This document shows, one piece after another, positions 34,904 through 46,778 of a DNA stretch of 64,000 nt. Origin of the DNA: SURF-28 sp034521465 (GTDB lineage: Bacteria > Bacteroidota > Ignavibacteria > Ignavibacteriales > Melioribacteraceae); the NCBI GenBank assembly GCA_034521465.1, contig JAXHMN010000008.1, forward strand, positions 496,001 through 560,000, in the 5' to 3' direction. The notes under the pieces are model-generated. The model saw only the letters and a list, made by a program, of their open reading frames with translations. It was not told the origin of the DNA and ran no database searches. Position numbers and translations under genes: made by a program. How positions within the stretch are numbered: position 1 is the stretch's first letter; every line of letters starts with the position of its first letter.

Positions 34904-35839
34904 TTAAGATTTACTAAAGTAATCTATTATTTTATTAATCCCTTCTCTCCTATCAACCTTTGGTTCCCAACCTAACAATTCTTTCGCTTTCTCAATCAAA
35001 GGTCTTCTTGTTCGTGGATCGTCAACAGGGAGTTGCTTAAACACAATCTCACTTTTGGATTGAGTTAATTCAATTATTTCTTTGGCAAAATTCAAGACCG
35101 AAATTTCATCAGGATTCCCTAAATTTATCGGTTCATGAACATCCGAAAAGAGTAACCTTACAATTCCTTCAACTAAATCATCGACATAGCAGAAACTTCT
35201 CGTCTGCGATCCATCACCGTAAACAGTTATGTCCTCACCTTTTAATGCTTGAGAAATAAATGTCGGCAGCGCTCTACCATCATCAATCCTCATTCTGCTG
35301 CCGTAAGTATTAAATATTCTGGCGATTCTTGTATCAACATTGTGGTATCGGTGATAAGCCATAGTTAAAGCTTCTGCAAATCTTTTTGCTTCGTCATAAA
35401 CACCACGCGGACCGATTGGATTTACATTTCCCCAATAATTTTCACTCTGTGGATTTTCTTCGGGGTCACCGTAAACTTCCGAAGTTGATGCCAATAAAAA
35501 TCTAGCACCTTTTTCTTTTGCCAATCCTAATGATTTATGCGTACCGAGTGAACCGACCTTTAAAGTTTGTATGGGTAATTTCAAATAATCAATCGGACTT
35601 GCGGGCGAGGCAAAATGCAAAATGTAATCAACTTTACCCGGTACATGAACAAAGTTGGTTACATCGTGCTTGATAAATTCAAAATTCTCGTTTCCTATGA
35701 GGTGTTCGATATTCCGTAGATTTCCGGTAAGCAAATTATCGATGCAGATAACTTTTAAATTTTCTTTGATTAGTCTATCGCATAAATGAGATCCAAGAAA
35801 TCCGGCACCCCCGGTTATAACTGCAATTTTCGTTTGCAT
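34904..35839 (-). CDS. UDP-glucuronate decarboxylase-type SDR epimerase/dehydratase
   Basis: This 311-residue extended SDR has TGGAGFLGSHLCDRL (NAD binding), FASPASPIDYLKLPIQTLKVG, STSEVYGDP and YDEAKRFAEALTMAY with the YxxxK pair. The C-terminal part has YGDGSQTRSFCYVDDLVEGI. The SPASP and DEAKR residues are typical of UDP-xylose synthase. It converts UDP-glucuronate to UDP-xylose for surface polysaccharide. It is a single gene, divergent from ppc. Confidence 0.9.
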   Translation of the reverse strand: MQTKIAVITGGAGFLGSHLCDRLIKENLKVICIDNLLTGNLRNIEHLIGNENFEFIKHDVTNFVHVPGKVDYILHFASPASPIDYLKLPIQTLKVGSLGTHKSLGLAKEKGARFLLASTSEVYGDPEENPQSENYWGNVNPIGPRGVYDEAKRFAEALTMAYHRYHNVDTRIARIFNTYGSRMRIDDGRALPTFISQALKGEDITVYGDGSQTRSFCYVDDLVEGIVRLLFSDVHEPINLGNPDEISVLNFAKEIIELTQSKSEIVFKQLPVDDPRTRRPLIEKAKELLGWEPKVDRREGINKIIDYFSKS

Positions 35840-35989
35840 ATAATATCCAAAACACTTTGTAAGTTATAATCTGAAATATATCAATAATTCCGCAGTCATC
35901 TCAATCTTTCATTTTATTATTACAATTTTTACATACAGTATAATTCCTTATCTTTATAGGAAATTAAAAAGTTTTCGAAAGGCAACGAT

Positions 35990-38739
35990 ATGAAAATAAC
36001 AGCAAGTTATACCGATAAAAATTTAAGCAACAATATTAAGGAACTCGGCTTTTTGCTCGGTGACGTTTAAAAGGACAAGAAGACATCAAGATTTTTAATG
36101 CCGTAGAAAATTTGCGTTCACTTACAAAAGAATTACGGAGCAAGCCGGAAACAAAAAGAAATATTAAACAAATAGTTAGTAAACTCAATTTGAGCCAATC
36201 CCACAATGTTATAAAAGCGTTTGCAATTTATTTTATTTTAGTTAACGCCGCTGATGAGGTTCACAAAATTGTTATAGATAAGATTCGTCAAACTAATTCT
36301 CAATATAGTTTACAAGGATCGTTCAGACAATCAGCAAAGAACTTAAAGTCACTAAAGCTTACCACAGACCAACTGGAAGAAATTTTAAAACAAATTGAGA
36401 TAATTCCGGTTTTTACTGCTCACCCGACAGAAGCAACTAGACAGACAATTCTAAGGAAAGTATTAAGAATAAGTAAGCTCCTATTGGAGAAAGAATTATC
36501 GTTCCTCCCGGAAAATGATGAAAAGGAAATTAAAGATAAAATAAAAACCGAGATCACATTACTTTGGCAATCCAACGAAATTCGTTTTAGTAAAATTACC
36601 GTAGAAGATGAAGTTATGCGCGGACTTTTCTTTTTCAAAAATGTAATTTATAACATACTCCCTAAAGTTTATAATAATTTGGAGTATGAGTTAAGCAAAT
36701 CACTTAATTACAAAAATGAAATTCCAGCTCTTCTAAAATTTGGTTCATGGATCGGCGGCGATCGTGATGGTCATCCTTACGTTTCGATCGATGTAACAAA
36801 GAAGACATTTCAAATTCACCGTCGAGAAATTATAAATCTTTATTTGAGTGAACTATCAAACATTTACGAATTTTTAAGCAGTTCCTCCTATCAGAAAGAT
36901 ATTTCACAGAAATTAAAAAACCGTGTTAAGCAAAATGAAACTAAGCTTAAATTAGGTAAAGATGATAATAAACTGAGAGAACCAACTGAATATTACAGAG
37001 CGCATCTCTATCAGATTTACAACAAGCTTTCAAATACTTTATCCGGTAGCGGAACGCACTATAAAACCAGCAAAGAATTACTGAATGAACTTGATATAAT
37101 GAAAAACAGTTTACTTCAAAATGACGGCGAGGTAATTGTCGACAATTGGATCAATCCATTTTATAGGAAAGTTGAGACGTTTGGTTTCCACTTTGTTAAG
37201 CTTGATGTAAGACAAAACGCGAAATTAATACGTGATGCAATGAGCGAACTATTATCGACAACCGGCGCTGTTAAACATTTTGAGGATCTACCGGAAGAAG
37301 AAAAGATTGAAATACTCCAAAAAGAAATTGTGAACATTCGTCCACTTTCAAATCCTTATTTGGATTTTTCCGAAAACACAAATAAAATTCTATCCGAAAT
37401 TAAAATTATTGAGTGGGGTATTCAGAATATTTCACCCGAATCAATTTCCGATTATATAATCAGCAATTGTGAAAACGTTTCAGATATCTTATCTATACTA
37501 CTACTAGCAAAAGAGACCGGCTTAGTAAAAGTAAGTAAAGGGAAAATCATTGAATCGAAAATCGATATACTTCCGCTTTTTGAAACAATTGGAGATTTAC
37601 GAAATTCTAAATCTGTTATGAGCAAATTATTTTCACTCAGCGCGTACAAAGATCAACTTGAAACAAAGAGGAAGAACCCAAAAAATCATGCTCGGTTATT
37701 CTGATAGCAACAAAGACGGCGGAATTGTAACATCAAATTTTGAACTCTATAAAGCACAGATGAAATTGGAAGATGTCTGTAAAGAAAACAAAATTGAAAT
37801 GATTTTATTCCACGGCAGAGGCGGAAGCATATCAAGAGGCGGCGGACCCGTTTACCGATCAATTCTTGCACAACCACCGCAGACAATTGAAGGCAAATTG
37901 AAGCTAACCGAACAGGGCGAAATGATATCCGCTAAATATTTGATTCCTCAAACCGCTCAAAAAAGTTTGGAGACAATTACTTCGGCAGTGATAGAACAAA
38001 CCGCAAAAAGTTACAAGAAAAAACGCCCAAGGATATTCATAAATTCATAAATCTGTTCGAGACAATTTCGGAAGAAGCATTTCAACATTACCGTAATTTA
38101 GTGAATCACAAAAGTTTTATTGAATATTTCCGGACAGTTACACCAATTGATATAATAGAGAAAATTGAAATCGGTTCACGACCCCCTTCTCGAAAGAAGG
38201 GACAAGATATTTCGGCGCTCCGAGCTATACCGTGGGTATTCAGTTGGACTCAGAACAGGCAAACAATCTCCGGTTGGTTTGGTTTTGGGACAGCGATTGA
38301 AATCGCATTGAATGAAAAATCTATCACGCTTAATGAGTTGAGAAGAATGTATTCCGATTGGAAATTTTTTAATGCACTTATTCAAAATATTGAAATGGTT
38401 TTAACAAAAACTGATATGTTGATTGCGGAAGAGTATGCTAAACTGAACCAATCAAAAGGAGCAAAAGAGATTTTTGAAGAGATTAAAAATGAATATGAAA
38501 AATCAGTTACTTATCTATTGAAAATAACCGGTGAAAAAGATTTACTCGCTCATGATCCACAATTGAAACGAACACTCGGTTTACGCAATCCGTACCTCGA
38601 TCCGATTAGTTTTATTCAAATTAATCTTATCAAAAAATATCGTTCCGGTAAACTGAACAAACGAGAAAGCGATAAGTTGCTTCATGTATTAAGAGCAAGT
38701 GTTAATGGTATTGCAGCAGGTATTAGGAATACGGGGTAA
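35990..38739 (+). CDS. ppc: Phosphoenolpyruvate carboxylase, three frameshifts
   Basis: The start at 35990 gives MKITASYTDKNLSNNIKELG. Three single-base repairs join the frames: one T added at 36066-36068, one G removed at about 37660, and one A added in the run 38018-38023. The restored protein of about 916 residues carries VFTAHPTEATRQTI (catalytic His), GSWIGGDRDGHPYV, IMLGYSDSNKDGG, LFHGRGGSISRGGGP and the C-terminal end AAGIRNTG. It carboxylates PEP to oxaloacetate (anaplerosis). All key motifs are present, which argues against a decayed gene. Confidence 0.93.
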
Positions 38740-38799
38740 CTAATTTAAAAATGTTAAAAGAATTAGTAATAGATTAGCAATTTACCTGAGGAAGAGAAT

Positions 38800-41700
38800 T
38801 TACTCAACCCCACCATAATCAATTTTTGTTGCTTCTTTATTTGAAAAGATTGAGTACACAGCCGGAATAACGAACAGAGTAAGAATTGTTGCAAAAATTA
38901 ATCCTCCGATAACTGCAATACCCATCGGCATTCTACTTCTGCGCCGGAACCTAGTGCAAGTGCTATTGGAAATGTTCCTAAGATAGTTGAAAGTGAAGTC
39001 ATAAGAATCGGACGGAACCTCAACACAGCAGCTTCTTTAACTGCATCAATTAATTCCAATCCTTCTGCTTTCTTTTGATTCGCAAATTCTACGATTAAAA
39101 TACCGTTTTTAGTCACCAATCCAATCAGCATTATCTGACCAATTTGACTAAAAATGTTAATCGTCTGATCAAAGTACCAAAGTGAAAATAATGCACCCGC
39201 AATTGCTAAGGGGACAGTAAACATTATTATGAACGGATCTCTAAAACTTTCAAACTGCGCTGAAAGAACAAGATAGATAAAGACCAATGCAAGAATAAAA
39301 ACAAAGACTAAGCTTGATGCACTTTCCATAAAATCTTTGGATGGACCTTCGAGAGCCGTTGAAAAAGTTTCATCCAATACTTGAGCTGCAATGTTATCCA
39401 TTTCATTAATACCGTCACCAATTGTTCGTCCCTCGCTCAAACTAGCCGAAATAGTTGCCGATACATAACGGTTAAATCGAAATAACTGCGGCGGCGTGCT
39501 TGCCTCGGTTAAATTCACTAATTGATCAAGTTGGACTAATGAGCCATCATTATTGCGGACATATAATTTAGATAAATCAAGCGGCTGGTTTTGGTCTTCT
39601 TTATAAACTTGACCAATTACGTAATACTGTTTTCCATCTTTAATAAAGAAGCCGTATCGCTGTTCACTGAATGCCAATTGCAAAGTCTGTGCAATATCTT
39701 GAACAGTAACTCCTGTTTCCCGTGCTTTGGCTCTATCAATCCCGACTACAAGTTCCGGCTTGTTAAATTTTAGATTTACATCCACAACTTCAAAAGTTGG
39801 ATTTTGTCTGGCTCGATCGAGAAACTCAGGAATAACTTCTTTCAATTTGTCCAAGTTTAGGCGCTTGAAGAACGTATTGCACCGGGAGTCCGCCTCGCGA
39901 TGTACCAATTGATTGATCTTGAATTACGAAAGTACGTGCATCATTAAAGTGAGAAACAATTTGTGATACTTGATTTGCAATTTCACTTTGTGAGCGTTCA
40001 CGTTCATTAGCATCCACCAATGATATCCGCATAAATCCACTATTAACCGATGAAGATGCACCAAATCCCGGAGAAGTAACAGAGATCAATGCATCTAACT
40101 CGGGAACTGCTTCCATTACAGAGTCAACAACTTGAGTCATGTAATCATCCATCGCCCTAAAAGTAGTTCCTTCAGGTGCAGTTGATGAGACACGCATAGC
40201 TCCGCGATCTTCGAGCGGTGCAAGTTCTGTCTGTAAAATGTTTCCGAAGAACATTATCATAACAACGGCAATTCCAATAACTATAAATGCAGCCCATCTT
40301 TTACTCATAAATGAATTAAGTAGATTTCTATAATTTTTCTCCAGCGATTTAAAGAATGGTTCTGTTTTTGTGTAGAACCAATTATGTTTTTGTCTTTGTT
40401 TCAAAATCTTAGAACTTAACATCGGCGTAAAAGTCAAAGCAACAAAAGAAGAAATGATCACCGAACCTGCGATTACAACTCCAAATTCTCTGAACAATCT
40501 TCCGGTCAATCCTTCCAAAAACATTATCGGTAAAAAGACGGCAGCGAGGGCTAATGTCGTCGAAATAACCGCAAAGAAAATTTCCCGTACACCTTTCAAT
40601 CCGGCTTGAACCGGGTCCATTCCTAATTCAATTTTTTTATAAATATTTTCGAGTACAACAATGGCATCATCAACAACAATTCCTATTGCTAAAACCAATC
40701 CGAGCAGAGTCAAAACATTTATAGAATAATCGGCTAAGTACATTATGAAAAATGATCCGGTCAATGCGATCGGAATAACAATAATTGGAATAAGCGTTGT
40801 ACGCCAATCTCTTAAGAAAAAGAAGATCACCATTATCACCAAAACAAAAGCTAAGATTACAGTCTGCTGAACTTCACTGATTGATTTGCGAATATAATCG
40901 GTAACATCGAATCCAATACCAAGTTCAATATCTTCGGGAAGATCTTTTTTTATTTGTTCAATTCTTTCGTAAAACTCGTCAACAATTTCAATTTGATTTG
41001 CACCGGGCTGCGGAACCAAAACTATTCCCACCATCGGAATGCCGTCGCGTTTTAAAAGTGTTCTTTCATTTTCAGGATAAAGTTCTGCCATCCCGATATC
41101 ACTGAACTTAACAAGTTTTCCATTGTTCTCTTTTATAATAAGATTGTTAAAATCCTCAACCGTATTAAGCCGGCCGAGAGTTCTGATAGTTAATTCGGTT
41201 GTCTCCCCTTCAATTCGTCCGGTTGGAAGTTCAATATTTTCTCTCGTAAGTGCATTCCGAACATCAAGCGGAGTTATTTGATAAGCCGCGAGTTTAACCG
41301 GGTCCATCCATAAGCGCATCGAATATCTTTTATCTCCCCAAATCCAAACTTCACTTACTCCCGCGATAGTTTGAACACGTTCTTTAAAAGTTCGACGAGC
41401 GATATCGGAAAGGTCAAGTAAATCAGCGTTGATCACTTTTAATATTTAGAAAAACGAGTGGAATAGCATCTGCATCTGCTTTGGTTACTATTGGTGGTTC
41501 GGCATCGGGTGGTAAACTCCTTCTTGCACGCGAAACTCTGTCTCTTACATCGTTTGCGGCATCTTCTAAATCAACTTCAATATTAAACTCAACACGTAAA
41601 GTGCTTCTGCCGTCCCTACTTACTGAAGTTAAGCGTTCTGATTCCCGCAATACCATTAACAGATTCCTCTAATGGTTCGGTAATCTGTGATTCTATTACA

Positions 41701-41870
41701 TCTGCATTCGCACCGGTGTAAGTCGTAGATACTGTAATTATCGGTGGATCAACACTCGGGTATTCGCGCACGCCGAGAAACGAATATCCGATGATACCGA
41801 ATAATATTATAGCTATTGCCATAACGGATGCTAAAACGGGGCGACGTATACTTACTGAGGAGAGACTCAT
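38800..41870 (-). CDS. RND efflux transporter (HAE1 family), four frameshifts
   Basis: The start MSLSSVSIRRPVLASVMAIAIILFGIIGY and REYPSVDPPIITVSTTYTGA are classic AcrB/MexB features. GIVVDDAIVVLENIYKKIE in helix 4 carries the paired Asp of the proton relay, and helix 10 has ILIVEFANQKK. Four single-base breaks (about 41636, 41437, 39857 and 38940) divide the gene. When repaired it runs to TAA 38800 (about 1023 residues) and ends with MGIAVIGGLIFATILTLFV. It exports hydrophobic or amphipathic compounds across the envelope with the adaptor encoded 9 bp upstream. No TolC-like gene is adjacent. Confidence 0.92.
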
Positions 41871-41879
41871 AAAATTCCG

Positions 41880-42941
41880 TTACCTGTAATTCCTAATTGA
41901 AACATCAACACCGGGTCTTAACTGAATAATTGCAGAGGTGATAACTGTATCTCCCGGGTTAACACCTTCAACAATCTGAACTTCAGTGCTTGTTCGTAAT
42001 CCTAATTTTACTTGTGCGGGAACAGCTTTGCCATTTTTATAAAGATAAACCATCTCGCCGGCGATATCGGGAACTACGGATTGAGTTGGGACGCTAACTC
42101 CTTGTAATTTTGAATCAAGAACTAATTCAACTTCTGCATATGAACCGGGTAACAAGATTCCAACCGGATTGTTTGCCAAAGCTCTGATCTGAAGCGTTCT
42201 TGTTGAGGGATCAACTTTAGGATCTATTGCATAAATTTTTGCCGAATAAATTTCTTCTGAATTTGGAACAATTACTTTTACAACATCACCAACATTTACT
42301 TTGTTAGCATGCTTAATGGGTAATGCAAAGTCAACTTTTATGGGATTTGTTTTCGTTAAAAGTGCTACACTCACTGAACTGTTAATAAAGCTTCCTTCGC
42401 TCAACCATCTTAACCCAACAATGCCGTCAAACGGTGCACGAATTTCCGTCTTTTCAATCTGTGCCATTAGTAGATCGATCTCGGCAGATCGAGCATTCAA
42501 TTCATTTTTTATATTATCGTATTCTTCTTGGCTGATTGAATCCTGTTCTAATAATTGTCTGGATCGGTTCTCTTTATCTTCAGCTAAATTCTTTTGTGAT
42601 TCTGCTCGTTTAAGTTGAGCTTGCAAATCGGCATCATTAATTTTAACAAGTAGATCATTTTTGGATACTCTCTCACCTTCATCAAAATTAATTTCAATTA
42701 CTTTGCCTGAAGCTTCGGGTCTTAGTTCAACTTCTTCATCTCCCCGTAACGATCCATTCAGAACAAGGTTTTCGGAAAGCTCACTTGCTTGGACGATTAG
42801 TACTTCTACTTCGACAGCTGCATTTCTGTTTGCTTGCGAAGCGGAAGCATCACCATCTTGAAAAGAAATTTTTGGTATTACCAATATTAAAATGAAAACC
42901 AATACCAAAGACCAGTAAAAATATTTTTTCTTTATTTTCAT
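41880..42941 (-). CDS. RND efflux periplasmic adaptor (membrane fusion protein)
   Basis: This 353-residue protein has an N-terminal membrane anchor (YWSLVLVFILILVIP), a lipoyl-like half-motif (LRPEASGKVIEINFDEGERV), a coiled coil of about 60 residues, and the second half ETEIRAPFDGIVGLRWLSEGSFI. Beta-barrel and membrane-proximal domains follow. It links the RND pump, encoded immediately downstream, to an outer-membrane channel. Confidence 0.93.
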   Translation of the reverse strand: MKIKKKYFYWSLVLVFILILVIPKISFQDGDASASQANRNAAVEVEVLIVQASELSENLVLNGSLRGDEEVELRPEASGKVIEINFDEGERVSKNDLLVKINDADLQAQLKRAESQKNLAEDKENRSRQLLEQDSISQEEYDNIKNELNARSAEIDLLMAQIEKTEIRAPFDGIVGLRWLSEGSFINSSVSVALLTKTNPIKVDFALPIKHANKVNVGDVVKVIVPNSEEIYSAKIYAIDPKVDPSTRTLQIRALANNPVGILLPGSYAEVELVLDSKLQGVSVPTQSVVPDIAGEMVYLYKNGKAVPAQVKLGLRTSTEVQIVEGVNPGDTVITSAIIQLRPGVDVSIRNYR

Positions 42942-43073
42942 ACTTTATATCATTTTTTGGTGGAGTTAATATACAACTAAAGCAAGAACTTATGAATAGA
43001 AGTTGCATTTAGATTTTTTGAGTTAGTTTTTAACCTTCATTTTCAAATAACGTTCCGATTTCAAGTAAATTAT

Positions 43074-43550
43074 TTAATTAATGTAATGTAAATATTCTTG
43101 AAGAAATTTTTCCGCCCAATGTACTTCGCCGGATAACCAAAAAAGTGCATTATCAAAAAAGAAAATAAAATGAGTTTGTCCCATACCCGAATACCTATAA
43201 ACTCTAGTATCGTTCAGTTCAAAACTTTCACCGCCGGTAAAGACTGAATTTTCCGGAGAAATTTTCTCAACCATCAAGTCTAAATTATATTTTGCTTGTT
43301 CACTGTCTCGATAATAACTTACATAAATGATTGCACTTCCCTTAGCTGCTTTGTAAAAACCTATCTCGTTACTTTCTGCGGCAACGTTTCCAAAGTGTAA
43401 CCGGTTAACAAATTCTGCGGCATCCTTTCCCGAAAGTTTTTCGGTTAATGAGAGTCCAAAAAATGAGTCGGGAATGTATTCAACTTTATCCGAACAGTTC
43501 TGAAGAAATAATAACGAAATTAGAATAAACCCAATGAATTTTTTATTCAT
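43074..43550 (-). CDS. Unknown lipoprotein
   Basis: This 158-residue protein starts with a lipoprotein signal (MNKKFIGFILISLLFLQNCSDK, Cys at 19). It has an alpha/beta body with FVNRLHFGNVAAESNEIGFY and YSGMGQTHFIFFFDNALFWLSG. I do not recognise a family. Its ATG overlaps the end of the phosphoglucose isomerase gene (ATGA type), so it is co-transcribed with it. Confidence 0.7.
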   Translation of the reverse strand: MNKKFIGFILISLLFLQNCSDKVEYIPDSFFGLSLTEKLSGKDAAEFVNRLHFGNVAAESNEIGFYKAAKGSAIIYVSYYRDSEQAKYNLDLMVEKISPENSVFTGGESFELNDTRVYRYSGMGQTHFIFFFDNALFWLSGEVHWAEKFLQEYLHYIN

Positions 43551-45248
43551 ATCATTTCGGTAATTTGTTTTAGCTGATCAATTAAGTCCGAACGTATATC
43601 GAATGTTATAACATGTCTTTCGCTCTGTATCAATGCTTCCCTATCTCCCAATGCTTGAGCTCTAATAATAACATCAAATGTTATTTGTGAATCATTGTCG
43701 TCCGCATTATCGGGAATCGGTAAATTTAAGCGAACCGCTCTCGATAAATTGAAGAAATAATCCTGAACCGTCATCTCCTTTATGTAACTGACCGGTGGAG
43801 TGTAAAAATCTAGGCCCGAATCCAAATGATGTGGCAACTTTATATTTGTTCAACAGCTTTGATCTTAACGAATTAAATGCTTCGAACGTTTCTTCATCCG
43901 GATTTACAAATCCTTGTATTGCGATATAACTTTTATTCTTTTCGACTTTCGATAAAAGTTTATTTAGCGCCTCTTCAATTGATTTACTTTCTTCGTGACC
44001 GTAAACCGTGATACTTTCATCTTCATAAGATAATTTTGGAGATTGTAACATTCCTCTCTCTTGATACTCCGCTACAAGTTTTTTGGCTTGAACTTTTGCC
44101 GATTCAACATTCGGCTGATCAAACGGCTGCAGCTTCATTTTCCAGCCGGCTATAGCCGTTGCCATCTCCCAATTAAAATACTCTGCACCGATTGAATAAA
44201 GATCATCTAAAATAATCTCAACTACGGGATGGCCCGCAGTTTTTAATTTATAAACAAACTCGTCGTAAGGATGATCATCATTTAATCTGGTGTAAACAAA
44301 TATTCGATCCGTACCGTAATTTTCTACTTCTGTTTGTGCTTCAAGATCAACCGGGAAAATTCCTTTACCATTTTTACCTGTGCTTTCGGCAATTAATTGC
44401 TCCAGCCAGGAGCCGAAATATTTTATTTCGTCAGAGTACAAAAGTGTTAATTTGTTCTTTCCTTCATTCGCCAAAGCGCCTAAAAGTGAACCGAGAATAG
44501 CTGCATTGTTTTCGTGAATTTTATCCGCTTCATTAATTTTCGATTTCATTACTGCTCTTTCCGAACTCTGCAAAAGTTTCTCCAGATCAACACCGACCAA
44601 TGCAGCCGGGACTAATCCGAATAATGATAGAGCAGAATATCTACCACCTATATCGGGATCGTTTAAAAAGATTTTTCTAAAGTTTAACTCCCCGGCAATT
44701 TTTTGAAGCCCGCTTCCCGGATCGGTGATTGCAACAAATTGTTTTCCGGCTTTTTCAATGCCATACTCGTTTCGAATTAAATTGTAGAAAAATTTCATAA
44801 AGGAGAGTGTTTCAACCGTGCCGCCCGATTTTGTTGATACGACGTAGAGAGTTTCTTCATGATTTAATTTATCCGCAAAATTTTTGACCGCTTCCGGATG
44901 GGTACTATCGAGTACGTAAACGTTCAATAATCTTTCATCTTTACCAAAGATCGAACTGAAAACTTCGGGAGCCAGAGATGAGCCGCCCATTCCCATAACC
45001 AACACATTTTTATATTTTTCTGATTTTATCTCTTGAACAAACTCGTTTACTTCGGGTAAAAATTTCTTTGCACTATCGATACAATCAAGCCAACCCAATC
45101 TGTTTGATATTTCTGTCGGATCATCGCTCCAAACGGTATGATCTTTCTGCCAAATTCTACCAATTATATTTTGCGTAAGCAGTTCGCTCAAAGTGTTTTC
45201 AACTATTTGTTTTGCTTGACCTAAACCGGATAAATTTAATGCGCTCAT
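43547..45248 (-). CDS. pgi: Phosphoglucose isomerase (transaldolase-fusion type), one frameshift
   Basis: The protein contains VLVMGMGGSSLAPEVFSSIF, VVSTKSGGTVETLSFMKFF, ITDPGSGLQKIA and GGRYSALSLFGLVPAAL, the SIS-fold phosphoglucose isomerase signature. The frame breaks near 43740, after QLHKGDDGSGLFLQFIES, and continues to 43547 (LPIPDNADDNDSQITFDVI), making about 566 residues. The sequence resembles the isomerase half of the transaldolase/phosphoglucose isomerase fusions of Chlorobiota-like bacteria, but no transaldolase part is present upstream. It interconverts glucose-6-phosphate and fructose-6-phosphate in the cytoplasm. Confidence 0.9.
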
Positions 45249-45345
45249 TCTCTCCTCACTTTTTCGGCAAAGTTATTTATTAATGAGATTAGCTACAAAT
45301 TGATTCTTCCAATAATTGAATTTCCGGAATGAAATAAAACAATTA

Positions 45346-45395
45346 CGTACCTCTGATTCCTAACTTCAATTTATAAATTCGGAAAAAGAGGTACG
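45346..45395 (-). terminator. Probable terminator of the C1 peptidase gene
   Basis: CGTACCTCTGATTCC (45346-45360) pairs with GGAAAAAGAGGTACG (45381-45395). On the minus strand the stem is followed by a T-rich stretch, 40 bp after the peptidase stop. Confidence 0.5.
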
Positions 45396-45434
45396 CAAAC
45401 TTTAAGATTATCGTAGGTATTAAATTTTTACGAT

Positions 45435-46640
45435 TTATTTCAATCGATCTGAATAATCACCCAGTGCATCTTTGTGAATCATAAAATCCATGATCTTTAA
45501 TTTGATGTAATCTTCATGGAAGAAATAATAACCTTTGTGATTACCATCTCTTGCGGACGATCCGGAATCTTTAATTAAATACCATTCAGTTCCGTTTAAG
45601 TTGGTCCAGCCAACAACATGTACACCGTGATCGTCGGTAGTAGTTTTATTACTGAAGCGAAATTGTCGAGCTTCATCAGTGATATATTCCGATGGTATAT
45701 CAAAACTCGGAATCATAAAAATATCTTTTTCGGCAACTTTTCCCGGTTCCGAAACATCACCACCAATACAAACCGAGTATCCATTATTAACAGCGTTTTT
45801 GAATATTTTCATAAAATCTTCAAGCGGTACATTCCAGTAATCTTTATTATGCCACCAGTTATCCGGTACTTCGTATTCAACTTGTTCCCAATATGGTTGC
45901 TGCATGTATGATAAAACATCAACATAATCATCCATGTTCATTTTTAGATAATCCGATAAATAAGTTTTTGGTGTATATTCTTTTCCATCAACTACAAATT
46001 TTGCCGGAGGCGTTCCGATATGATAATCTAAAATTGATCTAATCGTTGTTAAGATTTCTTCTTCATTCCATGTGTTATTTTCTTTTACGTTATCTAGATA
46101 AGTTTTCATCTCTTTGTAAAGATGTGAATGGTTATGAAATTTTTGACCTTCTTCCAATCCGGTATATTCTGCATTTGGAACACAGCCATATTTTTTCCAA
46201 ACTCTTGTTACCGCATTCGCTTCGGATCCTGTCGGGAAAATCCATTCTCCCCTGCTTTGCACAAAACCTTTTGCTTTTTCTACGTACTCCCAATAGACAG
46301 TAAATATTTCAGAAACATCAACTTCCTTACCGTGAAGTCTGTAAACTTCCGACTCAAAAAAACTTGTTGTTGAATAAGACCAACAGTTACCGGTACTGCC
46401 TTGTGATATCGGGTCTTGATGCCAGAATATTGTAAACTCGTCTAATGTAGTTGGAATTTCTACTCCTTCTAAATCAACTTGGAAACTTTTTCTTTTAGTT
46501 TCTTCTGATTCAAACTCTTTAATTTCTTTTACTATTTCACTGTAGAATCCTTTTTTCGGTTCAACAAATTTTGCTTTATCTTGAGCAATATTGATAGTGA
46601 ATAGAATTATTAATAATAGAAATGATTTGAGGTATACCAT
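45435..46640 (-). CDS. Secreted C1 peptidase, aminopeptidase C/bleomycin hydrolase type
   Basis: This 401-residue protein has a signal peptide (to about residue 20). The active site has Gln80 and Cys86 in SQGSTGNCWSYSTTSFFES, and His341 in DDHGVHVVGWTN. The third position, normally Asn in ENSWG, is Asp358 in LIKDSGSS. The long, helix-rich insertion and the C-terminal DFMIHKDAL match the C1B branch (PepC/bleomycin hydrolase), here exported and not cytosolic. A thiol peptidase role is inferred. Confidence 0.87.
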   Translation of the reverse strand: MVYLKSFLLLIILFTINIAQDKAKFVEPKKGFYSEIVKEIKEFESEETKRKSFQVDLEGVEIPTTLDEFTIFWHQDPISQGSTGNCWSYSTTSFFESEVYRLHGKEVDVSEIFTVYWEYVEKAKGFVQSRGEWIFPTGSEANAVTRVWKKYGCVPNAEYTGLEEGQKFHNHSHLYKEMKTYLDNVKENNTWNEEEILTTIRSILDYHIGTPPAKFVVDGKEYTPKTYLSDYLKMNMDDYVDVLSYMQQPYWEQVEYEVPDNWWHNKDYWNVPLEDFMKIFKNAVNNGYSVCIGGDVSEPGKVAEKDIFMIPSFDIPSEYITDEARQFRFSNKTTTDDHGVHVVGWTNLNGTEWYLIKDSGSSARDGNHKGYYFFHEDYIKLKIMDFMIHKDALGDYSDRLK

Positions 46641-46778
46641 TTTTACTCCAGAATATAATTTGATAAATCAGCATTAATAAAATACTACAAAGTCCACTTA
46701 TTTGCACGCTAATGTAAAAAAATTGACAGATGGGAATAACTTGATTCAGTTATCTTGAATTCAAACAATGAGGTAGAG

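Noticed and set aside
36112..38739. PEP carboxylase as a decayed pseudogene
   Set aside because: All catalytic motifs and the C-terminal end AAGIRNTG are conserved and only three single-base changes are needed; the pattern equals that of other core genes here.
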